Assembly (NCBI RefSeq): GCF_026627505.1
Contig: NZ_JAPNLK010000077.1
Location: 1-39,148 of the forward strand
From: Streptomyces sp. H27-H5
GTDB lineage: Bacteria; Actinomycetota; Actinomycetes; Streptomycetales; Streptomycetaceae
Reading direction: 5' to 3'
DNA: 39,148 nucleotides
Below the pieces are notes generated by a model. That model was not told the DNA's origin. It did no database searches and saw only the letters and a list, made by a program, of their open reading frames with translations. Position 1 is the stretch's first letter. Each line of letters opens with the position of its first letter. Made by a program: the position numbers and the translations under genes. This document shows, one piece after another, positions 32,966 to 39,148 of the stretch.

Positions 32966-34180
32966 TTCCAGTCCCTTCAGTCCCTCCGGACCCTGAACGC
33001 TCCGGCGTGCAACGCTCTGACCTGCCGCTATGGAGGCCGCTCTCGTGAGGGACTGAACGGATCGGGGCTGGGCCAGAGTCCTTTCCCGGGTCCCTGGCCC
33101 TGCTCCGCGCCCTGTTCCTGCTCGACGTACTCCTGCTGCTTCGCCCAGGAGTGCGTCGAGCAGGAACAACTCCGAGGCTGTGGCGTCAGCCCGCTTCGAG
33201 TTCCCGTCCCGGGCGGTGGTCGCGATCCGGCCGACTGCGCTGCCACCCCTGCTCGCAGCGTCGAGAGGCCTCCCTCCAGGTCCCTGGATCGCCTGGGTGG
33301 GATCGCCGGCGCGCATCCACCCTGCCCACCGGGCCAGACCTGCGAGCGGGCTCTGCGCCCCCTGAAGCGCCTGGGAGTCGGAGGGGGCCGCGGGGGCCGC
33401 GCAAGGGTCGGGAGGGCAAGCCAGGTGCCTCCAGGGGCCGTCCGGGGCCCGTAGGGCTCATGTAGTCCCTGCGGAGGGGGAGATGGCAGGGGGAGGAGTT
33501 CCTGCTTGACCCCCTCCCTCGGTACCCCCTCCCCTCCGAGGGGCTGAGCCTCCTGGGAATCGCTTCGGTCCCTGTCCCTTCAGTCACTACACAAACCTGC
33601 TGGTCAGCGGCCCTTCCGCCGCTGTTCAGGGACTGAAGGGACTCTATTTCCCAGTTATGAGCTACCCAGGCCTATGACCCCTTCTTGCTTACGTCCGCGC
33701 ATACACACACACGCATGAGAAGTGGAAGTGACAACTTTGAGTCCCTTCAGTCCCTCTCTCTAGGTCCCCACCCTTCTGACCTGCGCTTTTCTCCAGGGAC
33801 TGAACGGGAAGGGACTGAACCGGAGTCCAGTCCCTTCAGTCCCGATGCCCAAGGCGTCCGGCCGGCGGCCGGCACGTGGTGTGCTCCGCTCGCTTCAGGT
33901 GGGGCGGGGGGTTTCAGGTGAGGCGGGGGGAGGGACCAGTGGAGTCCGGCTTGAGGAGGGGAAGGGTCGGGAGGATGCGCCGTTGGTGGTCGGCTCCGAC
34001 CCGCCCGGGAGTCACGCGGGTTCAACTCGCCGCGAAATCCGGACGAACCTCCCCGAACCTCCAGGTACTGAGGGACTGAAGGGACTGAAATATCAATACT
34101 GCGGCAAAATCAACCTGAGTCTCCCCAGACTCTGGGGTAACCTCCGCGATAGTAAATCTTCAGTCCCTCTGGTCCCTGAG
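32966..34180. repeat. Dispersed paired TTCAGTCCC repeat family
   Basis: A 9-bp unit, TTCAGTCCC or a near variant, occurs mostly in head-to-tail pairs. Plus orientation: 32966-32993, 33564-33587, 33736-33760, 33826-33843 and 34158-34180. Minus orientation (GGGACTGAA): 33047-33060, 33627-33647, 33793-33818 and 34071-34090. Minus and plus pairs bracket AT-richer islands at 33648-33735 and 34091-34157. Further copies are at 37476 and 37622. The pattern fits binding sites of a replication or regulatory protein. Confidence 0.7.
33113..33168. repeat. 23-bp-stem hairpin in the non-coding region
   Basis: 33113-33135 (TGTTCCTGCTCGACGTACTC...) pairs with 33146-33168 with one mismatch and a 10-nt loop (CTGCTTCGCC). 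A smaller stem, GGGCCAG with CTGGCCC, lies just before it at about 33071-33100. No gene overlaps it credibly. It could be a terminator, a structured RNA or a primer/conversion site of the plasmid origin. Confidence 0.6.
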
Positions 34181-34258
34181 CTGCAGGTGAGAGCGCGCTT
34201 CAGGGACAGGTACGGGGACAGCAGCAACCGTTCCTCACATCGCGTCAAGGAAGAGCCA

Positions 34259-35347
34259 GTGCCCGTCCATTCCGAGAACCCGCCGCAAGACGTGCGCGGC
34301 GGGACAGCCCTGGACGTGGCTCTCTGGATGGCCCTGAGAGGCTTCCCGGTGCATCCTCTGGCCCCGGGGACCAAGACGCCTGCACCGAACTGCTCCGACT
34401 GCCGAACGGCCCGGCACGCGCCCCAGGACTGCCCCTGCCGCTCCCGGGGAGGCTGGTGCCACGGCTTCCACGCGGCGACCACGGACCCCGACAGGGTGCG
34501 CCGGTGGTGGGGGACCGACCCGGAACCCGGCATCGGAGTCTCCTGTGGACCCGCGGGGCTCGTCGTCGTCGACGTCGACGCGCACGGGGCGACGGTCCCG
34601 GACCGACAGCGCCTGCTGCCGGGCATCCCCATCGACGACCGTGTCGACCTGACCGGACTGGAGAGCGGATACGACACCCTGGCGCTCCTGGCCGCGTACC
34701 GGTCCGCGCCCAACCCCTGTGAGGACACGTCGACGTTGCGCGTCCGCACGCCCTCCGGAGGAATGCACATCTGGTACCGGGCAGCCCAGGGCGGCCCCCG
34801 TTTCCGCTGCTCCAGCGGGTCGAGCTCCCGCGTGGCGCTCGCCTGGCAGGTCGACGTCCGCGCCGTCGGCGGCTACATCGTGGCCCCCTCGACGCGCACC
34901 ACCGCCGGTGTCTACGAACCGATGCCCGGAGCCCGCGTGCCGGCGGTCCTGCCCATGTGGCTCACCGCCGAACTCGTCCGTACCGGCCACTGCGTGGAGG
35001 CCTCACCCGCTCAGGCGGAGCCCCATCCCGTGCGACGGACGCAGGCCCCGGCTCCCCGCGGTCACCGACGGGACGGACAGCGCGTGCTGGCCTCCCTCCT
35101 CGACGAGGTCCGCTCCTGTGGAGCGAGCCACGAGGGAACGGCGTTCAGCGAGAAACTCAACCGTGCCGCCTTCACCGCCGGGGGACTGGCGGCCGCGGGG
35201 CACGTCACCGAGGCAGAGGCCCGACGCGCGCTCCTCGAAGCCGCGGAACACGCCCGACCCCACCAGTCACGCCGCATCGCACTCATCGTCGAAACAGGGC
35301 TGCGCGCCGGAAGCGAGCGACCGATCCACCCCAAGGGACGTCCATGA
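34259..35347 (+). CDS. Bifunctional DNA primase/polymerase (Prim-Pol)
   Basis: 362 residues of the AEP superfamily as in plasmid pRN1-type and actinobacterial plasmid enzymes. A Cys/His cluster CSDCRTARHAPQDCPCRSRG (45-64, continuing to Cys67) would bind zinc. The catalytic acids are in VVVDVDAHG (Asp105, Asp107), the central histidine in GGMHIWY (His170) and the third acid in QVDVRAVGGYIVAP (Asp199). It can make primers and extend them for plasmid replication. GTG 34259 is chosen because GGAAG lies five bases upstream; the frame is open to 33845 through the repeat region. Its stop overlaps the helicase start (ATGA). The promoter lies in the AT island bracketed by TTCAGTCCC pairs. Confidence 0.9.
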   Translation: MPVHSENPPQDVRGGTALDVALWMALRGFPVHPLAPGTKTPAPNCSDCRTARHAPQDCPCRSRGGWCHGFHAATTDPDRVRRWWGTDPEPGIGVSCGPAGLVVVDVDAHGATVPDRQRLLPGIPIDDRVDLTGLESGYDTLALLAAYRSAPNPCEDTSTLRVRTPSGGMHIWYRAAQGGPRFRCSSGSSSRVALAWQVDVRAVGGYIVAPSTRTTAGVYEPMPGARVPAVLPMWLTAELVRTGHCVEASPAQAEPHPVRRTQAPAPRGHRRDGQRVLASLLDEVRSCGASHEGTAFSEKLNRAAFTAGGLAAAGHVTEAEARRALLEAAEHARPHQSRRIALIVETGLRAGSERPIHPKGRP

Positions 35348-36918
35348 GCAGCGCTGGAAGCACGGGGTTCAACGCCCAGGCAGCGGCGGAACAGCTCGCC
35401 GCGTTCACCACGGACACCGCCCCGCCGGGCCGACGCCTGCCCGCTCAGCAGAGTGGAGCGCCCGGCGCGGGCGCCGACTTCATCCAAGCGGGTCTCCTGC
35501 ACAACCTGACCGACCGCGGCAACGCCAAACTCTTCGCCTACCTCCACCACAACCGGTTCCGGCACGTGGAAGGCCTGGGCTGGTACGTCTGGGACGAGTA
35601 CCGGTGGAAGCGCACCGGCGGTGAGAAGGCCGCGATCTGGGCCGCCGGGGACATGGCGGAGGACCTGCCCGCGCACGACCCCCGCGGCGTGTTCACGGAT
35701 CGGGAACTGGCCCAGCACCGCAGGCGCACCATGTCGACCTCGGGTGTGAAGGCCATGCTCACGCAGGCCAAGGCCTCGCCCGAGCTCGCCCTGGACCCGG
35801 ACACCCTGGACGGCGACAAGTACGCGCTGTGCACGCCGGCCGGCGTCGTGGACCTCCGTACCGGCGACCTGCACAAGCCCAACCCGACCCGAGACCTGCA
35901 CTCCCGCGCCACCCACCTGGCGCCCGAGGCCATGCCCACGCCCCGGTTCCACGCCTTCCTCCAGCAGACCTTCGGCGACGACGACAAGGGCAAGGAGATG
36001 ATCAACTTCCTTCATCTCCTGCTCGGTTACTCCATCACCGGTGACGTCGGCGGGCAGGTGCTGCCCTTCCTCTACGGCGTCGGCGCGAACGGAAAGTCGG
36101 CCCTGCTCGACGTCGTCATCAAGATCCTCGGCGACTACGCGGACGTGGCGCCGCCCGGCTTCCTCATGGAACGCGGCAAGTTCAACGAGCACTCCACCGA
36201 GCTGACCGAACTCCACGGGCGACGCCTGTTCGTGTGCAGCGAACTCAAGCCGCACGACAAATTCGACGAGGCGCGTGTCAAACTCCTCACCGGTGGGGAT
36301 CGCCTCAAGGCCCGACGCATGCGGCAGGACTTCTTCAGCTTCGAGCCGACCCACAAGCTGTGGCTCCTGGGCAACCACCGCCCGGAGGTGGGCACCGGAG
36401 GCCACGCGTTCTGGCGCAGGATCCGGCTGATCCCGTTCGAGAAGGTCGTTCCCGACCACCGGAAGATCGACAACCTGGCGGAGGCGCTCGTGCAGGAGGA
36501 GGGACCGGGGATCCTCCACTGGATGATCCAGGGCGCCAAGGCCTACCTCGCCGGCAAACCGCCCCTGACCGGCCCCAACGTCGTGCGCGCGGCCACCCAG
36601 GCGTACGCCACGACCGAGGACCACATCGGGCGGTTCCTCGCGGAGTGCTGCACCACCGGTGCGCATCTCGCCGAACCCCGTGACCTCAAGGTCGAACAGG
36701 GAGCCCTCTACCGCGCCTACAGTGCCTGGTGCCTTGATGGGGAGGGGCTGCGCCCCGCCACCACACGGGCGTTCGCCACACGCATTCGAGCCGAGGCGGG
36801 CGTCGCCTCGCCCAACGAGATGCTCCGTTCGAACGGTCAGAAGTTCTACCCGGGGCTCGCCCTCCTGGCCGACGAGGAGCAGGTTCCGCGTGACGCGATC
36901 AGGGCAAGCACGACGTGA
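35344..36918 (+). CDS. Phage/plasmid primase-helicase, P4 family (SF3 helicase)
   Basis: 524 residues. The N-terminal D5-type domain (about 60-200) leads to an SF3 AAA+ helicase: Walker A GVGANGKS at 245-252, Walker B RRLFVCSE at 293-300, motif C KLWLLGNHRP at 338-347 and an arginine finger in FWRRIRLIPF (357-366). The C-terminal winged-helix follows (YRAYSAWCLDGEGLRPATTR). It would unwind the origin and form the replisome with the coupled Prim-Pol. The 4-bp overlap with the upstream stop and the shared genomic place in many actinobacterial integrative and plasmid elements support this partnership. The frame continues upstream inside the Prim-Pol gene only as a shadow. Confidence 0.92.
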   Translation: MSSAGSTGFNAQAAAEQLAAFTTDTAPPGRRLPAQQSGAPGAGADFIQAGLLHNLTDRGNAKLFAYLHHNRFRHVEGLGWYVWDEYRWKRTGGEKAAIWAAGDMAEDLPAHDPRGVFTDRELAQHRRRTMSTSGVKAMLTQAKASPELALDPDTLDGDKYALCTPAGVVDLRTGDLHKPNPTRDLHSRATHLAPEAMPTPRFHAFLQQTFGDDDKGKEMINFLHLLLGYSITGDVGGQVLPFLYGVGANGKSALLDVVIKILGDYADVAPPGFLMERGKFNEHSTELTELHGRRLFVCSELKPHDKFDEARVKLLTGGDRLKARRMRQDFFSFEPTHKLWLLGNHRPEVGTGGHAFWRRIRLIPFEKVVPDHRKIDNLAEALVQEEGPGILHWMIQGAKAYLAGKPPLTGPNVVRAATQAYATTEDHIGRFLAECCTTGAHLAEPRDLKVEQGALYRAYSAWCLDGEGLRPATTRAFATRIRAEAGVASPNEMLRSNGQKFYPGLALLADEEQVPRDAIRASTT

Positions 36919-36960
36919 CTGGCCGACGTGTGCCGCCGCCTCGGGACGGGCACCCCTACG

Positions 36961-37101
36961 ATGGACAAGGACGATGAACACACCCACCCACCGACGGAGA
37001 CCCTCGGGGTCCTGTCGCATATCGGCATCGGCGCCGCGAGCGGCGCGGAGAGACCAGGGGCCCGGAGGGCCGACGTGAACGAGGAAGGACTCAGGCCATG
37101 A
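36961..37101 (+). CDS. Small ORF coupled to the downstream gene
   Basis: 46 residues (MDKDDEHTHPPTETLGVLSH then IGIGAASGAERPG and a polar tail). The stop TGA overlaps the next gene's ATG (ATGA), the same coupling as at the two genes before. A weak ribosome site is the main doubt. Acidic-His N-terminus, no recognisable domain. It may be a small plasmid protein or chance. Confidence 0.4.
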   Translation: MDKDDEHTHPPTETLGVLSHIGIGAASGAERPGARRADVNEEGLRP

Positions 37102-37475
37102 GCTCGCTACTGACAGCCAGCGATCTCGCCCACGAGGTCAAAGTGGTGTGGCTGGAGGACCCTGAAGAGCTCGACTACGTCCGACAGGCCCTGGACAAGA
37201 CTCCCCGCCGCCGGGGAAAGCCGCGCTATCACCGCGACGGACGCATGATCGGTTTCACCGAACTCGGCGAGACGGCGGAGGCCGACCCGGACAGCGGCCT
37301 GCAGAAGCGGCGTGTGTTCTACCTCCTGCCGCACGACCGGGACGCCGAGCCCGAGGGTCTCTACCGGGAAGGCGCTCCGGGCGAGGCCGTCGACCCGCGC
37401 ACGATCGAGCCCAGGCAGGTGGGAAGGAAGACCGAACGCTCGCAGCGGGGGCTGTCCGCACCCACCGTCGCCTGA
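37098..37475 (+). CDS. Small plasmid-operon protein of unknown function
   Basis: 125 residues. DLAHEVKVVWLEDPEELDYV, then KTPRRRGKPRYHRDGRMIGF and a central YLLPHDRD strand. A good GAGGAAGGA ribosome site precedes the ATG. No known domain recognised; the alternating strand-helix character and basic patch could suit a replication accessory or nucleic-acid contact. Last gene of the Prim-Pol operon, followed by TTCAGTCCC-type repeats. Confidence 0.65.
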   Translation: MSSLLTASDLAHEVKVVWLEDPEELDYVRQALDKTPRRRGKPRYHRDGRMIGFTELGETAEADPDSGLQKRRVFYLLPHDRDAEPEGLYREGAPGEAVDPRTIEPRQVGRKTERSQRGLSAPTVA

Positions 37476-37649
37476 CTTCGGTCCCTCCGGTCCGTCTCCC
37501 CTGGCGGGAAACGGGTCTCACCTGCCGGCGTGGAACGGCTCTGACCTGAGCTTTCCCGAAACCACGTCCGTGTCTCGTTCAGGACGTGGTTGGCTGAAAC
37601 ACGCTGAGGCCAATGGCGAAATTCAGTCCCTTCAGTCCCTTCGGACCCT
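37476..37649. repeat. Distal copies of the TTCAGTCCC family
   Basis: TTCGGTCCC and TCCGGTCCG units at 37476-37494 and a clean triple TTCAGTCCC-TTCAGTCCC followed by TTCGGACCC at 37622-37648. They lie after the Prim-Pol operon and at the 3' end of the tpg remnant, so the family spans the whole replication module. Confidence 0.7.
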
Positions 37650-37664
37650 GCCGGGCGGTTCGCC

Positions 37665-38186
37665 TGGAAGGCGAAATCGACGTGGTCGATGTCGGTGGAC
37701 TCGACCAGGAGGCTCGTGGCGCGGGCGCCGTTGTCCTTGAAGTAGACCTCCTGGAGCCCTTCCGCGGCGATGGCACGGAGTTGGGCCTCGGAGGCTCCGG
37801 AGTCCTGGGCCGCGAAGAGACGCGAGGCGTACTCCGGGGGATGGTGCTGGGTGATGCGGCGCATGCGGCCGTCGTCGGTGGTGCCGGGTGCCGCGGTGAA
37901 GCCGAAGCGGGCGCGGGTCTCGATGACCAGGCCGGTGGTGCGGGCCGCCTTGTTACGGGCACGCTTGCGGACCAGGGGCTAGGGGCTGCCAGCGTCTGCG
38001 TACCTCCGCTTCGAGCCGGGAGGCGAGTTCGGGGCGCGGGGTCCTGATCTGGCCCTTGACGTAGCGCTCGACGGTGCGGGGAGAGACGCCGAGGAGTTGG
38101 GCGGCGACCTTCGTGGACTTGGCCGCTCTCACCAGGAACCGCATCCGTGCCTGCGGGGAACTCGGGTTCGGCGAGTCCGAGGTGAC
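37665..38186 (-). pseudogene. tpg: Telomere terminal protein tpg, frameshifted
   Basis: The intact family has about 185 residues and is covalently attached to linear-replicon 5' ends. Here the N-terminal DNA-binding part is clear: RMRFLVRAAKSTKVAAQLLG, then VSPRTVERYVKGQIRTPRPE and RLEAEVRRRWQP. A 7-bp tandem duplication (AGGGGCT at 37974-37980 and 37981-37987) then throws the frame to an early stop. Removing one copy restores LVRKRARNKAARTTGLVIET, RARFGFTAAPGTTDDGRMRR and EYASRLFAAQDSGASEAQLR, AIAAEGLQEVYF, ending near DIDHVDFAF. The open frame then runs on through the repeat to 37361, so the native stop is also lost. The N-terminus is fused to a tap remnant. Confidence 0.88.
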
Positions 38187-39023
38187 ACCGGGTCCGCCAT
38201 CGCGGCGACGTACGCGTCCCTGAGGCGGCCGTACCAGGCGTCGAGGTCCGGGCCGTTGTCGGGACGCAGCCAAGCCTCGGTGGCGTGGACGGGGTGGCCG
38301 AGTTCACGGGCGTAGGCCAGGGTCGGCGTCGCGTACGAGGCGGGGCCGGTCGGGGGCTTCCGGGGGTGCCGGGTCGACGGGGCCGGTGAGGGAACCCGGC
38401 ACGGGTGCGGACTCCCAGACGTTGGTGACGGGGTTGCGGGCCGCCCGGGTGGGCGGGCGCAGGGCCGTCATGAGCTCCAGGCCCGTGACGGCGGTGGAGC
38501 CGCGGGGGGTGAGGACGCGCGTGGCGTAGGTGGTGAGCAGCGCGGTAGCTCGGGGGCCGGGAGATCGACGGTGTCCTCGCCCCGTTGTCCGGGAGGCGCA
38601 GGGCCCGGCGGTCGTCGAGGACGAGGGTCAGACCGAGGGCTTCGGTGGCGGCCGGGGTCAGGACGAGGAGGGGGTCGCCGTCCTTGCCGTTGCGGTGGAG
38701 GCGGGGCGAGCGCAGATCGGCGTCGGGGCCGAGGGCCCAGGAGATGAGGGAGGGGAGGTCGGCGGTGGGGTGGTCGAGGACCTGACCGCCGGCGGTGTGG
38801 GCGTGGCCAGTGCCGTCCAGGACGGCGAGGGGCCCGTTGCCCTCGACGGCGGCGAGGGGGCACGGGCGCGATGTCGTCGGCCGTGTTCGGGCCCGCGCCG
38901 GCGTGGGAGCGGGGGGCTCGGCGTTAACGGCGTTAACGCCGTTAACGAGGGTGGGGGGGATGGGTGGGGGGCGTGCGGGACACCGGATCGGCCGGGGGCG
39001 GTGGGCCGATGCGGTTGCCGGGG
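38187..39023 (-). pseudogene. tap: Telomere-associated protein tap, decayed
   Basis: Reading right to left, three frame-separated blocks match the Tap family. GPLAVLDGTGHAHTAGGQVL... with ISWALGPDADLRSPRLHRNG and LGLTLVLDDRRALRLPDN near 38580-38860; VLTPRGSTAVTGLELMTALR near 38450-38520 (then PPTRAARNPVTNVWESAPVP); and YATPTLAYARELGHPVHATE, AWLRPDNGPDLDAWYGRLRD near 38210-38330. Internal deletions separate them, the N-terminal helix-turn-helix is absent because the IS630 element begins at 39024, and the C-terminal half is lost in a fusion with tpg. Tap normally recruits Tpg to telomere overhangs. This copy cannot work. Confidence 0.82.
38922..38947. repeat. Palindrome with three GTTAAC units
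   Basis: GTTAAC occurs at 38923, 38932 and 38941, 9 bp apart, joined by GGC and GCC so that the whole stretch is a perfect palindrome. It lies inside the Pro/Ala-rich part of the tap remnant (read as a VNGVNAVNA repeat). It may be a leftover binding site or a coding repeat. Confidence 0.7.
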
Positions 39024-39148
39024 CTAGTGCTGCTCCGCGAAAGTTCGTGGAGGGGGGTTCAGGCTTCCTGGAGGGGGCTGGCGGCGTAGGTCCACTTGAA
39101 GGGGCGGGCGGTCTCGTTCCGTTTGATCATGTAGTCGTCCATCTTGGC
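39024..39148 (-). mobile_element. IS630-family element, right end, inserted in tap
   Basis: The element seems to begin at CTAG 39024-39027, continuing GTGCTGCTCCGCGAAAG. CTAGTGCTG is shared with both ends of the MITE-like element at 14640, consistent with TA target duplication and a common transposase type. It continues beyond the window. Confidence 0.6.
39059..39148 (-). CDS. IS630-family transposase, C-terminal 29 residues (cut by window edge)
   Basis: The frame from the window edge reads AKMDDYMIKRNETARPFKWT then YAASPLQEA and TGA at 39059-39061. This is the hallmark tail of IS630/Tc1-like DDE transposases, where the C-terminal FKWTYTA segment precedes the stop. The catalytic domain lies outside the window. 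32 bp separate the stop from the presumed element end. Confidence 0.8.
   Translation of the reverse strand, partial: AKMDDYMIKRNETARPFKWTYAASPLQEA

Larger units (their letters stand above)
31778..34258. other. 2.5-kb non-coding replication/partition region
   Basis: No open frame here has a convincing ribosome site with a recognisable product. In order it holds: the parA leader; a segment with GTACGCGA three times (32355, 32463, 32587) among many CGTACG words; iteron array 2 (32613-32776); a multi-hairpin region around 33047-33170; low-complexity purine/pyrimidine stretches (33360-33540); and the dispersed TTCAGTCCC family with AT-richer islands at 33648-33735 and 34091-34157. The density of repeats and AT islands between parA and the primase genes makes it the likely location of the replication origin. 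Confidence 0.55.

Noticed and set aside
33845..34258. Longer Prim-Pol start at 33845
   Set aside because: This part runs through the TTCAGTCCC repeats and the AT island; the GTG at 34259 has a good ribosome site and family-like N-terminus.
35062..37020. 652-codon minus-strand frame opposite Prim-Pol and helicase
   Set aside because: Antisense shadow; the plus-strand proteins have complete catalytic motifs.
1..39148. tRNA and rRNA genes
   Set aside because: I looked for the conserved T-arm GGTTCGAATC-type words and cloverleaf spacing and saw no convincing candidate.

Overview
The base composition (very GC-rich, G/C-dominated third codon positions, many GTG starts), the gene families (SARP/LuxR-like ATPase regulator, terminal-protein genes tap and tpg, Prim-Pol plus SF3 helicase) and the accessory metabolism all point to a Streptomyces or very close relative. 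Telomere genes at one end indicate a linear replicon: either a chromosome arm or a large linear plasmid. Both window ends are cut insertion sequences: an IS1380-family transposase on the left and an IS630-family transposase on the right.

Left part (1-26,660) is accessory chromosome-like DNA. After the IS1380 fragment comes a compact secondary-metabolite cassette (599-6,798): a LuxR-type regulator, an Sfp-type phosphopantetheinyl transferase, a three-domain adenylation-thiolation-thioesterase synthetase, a short-chain reductase and a SnoaL-like dehydratase. This is the known gene set for p-terphenyl (polyporic acid to terferol) synthesis (TerA/EchA, TerB, TerC). It is followed by a membrane-anchored alpha/beta hydrolase divergent from an FKBP-type prolyl isomerase, with two identical dyad operators between them; a secreted papain-like cysteine protease with a membrane-anchored partner; a HEAT-repeat protein and dienelactone hydrolase; a small IS-end-bounded element carrying a dead gene; small stress or unknown-function enzymes (DUF1801, flavin-binding PPOX-like, VOC); a 949-residue LuxR/NB-ARC regulator; a secreted crystallin-like protein; an ORF interrupted by an in-frame TGA; an MFS exporter fused to a second membrane module; and a truncated P450 joined to a truncated maleylpyruvate-isomerase-like gene.

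Right part (26,690-39,023) is a plasmid-type replication and segregation module. It holds a winged-helix/zinc-ribbon protein, a small helix-turn-helix protein, a parA-parB-like operon flanked by two arrays of short TCGGT/TCAGG iterons, a 2.5 kb non-coding region with hairpins and a dispersed family of paired TTCAGTCCC sites, then an operon of a Prim-Pol, an SF3 helicase and two small proteins. It ends in fossil telomere genes: tpg broken by a 7-bp tandem duplication and tap reduced to fragments, cut by the IS630 element. The simplest reading is a linear plasmid module whose telomere-maintenance genes have decayed, either after integration or fusion with the chromosome arm or because another tap/tpg pair serves the replicon.
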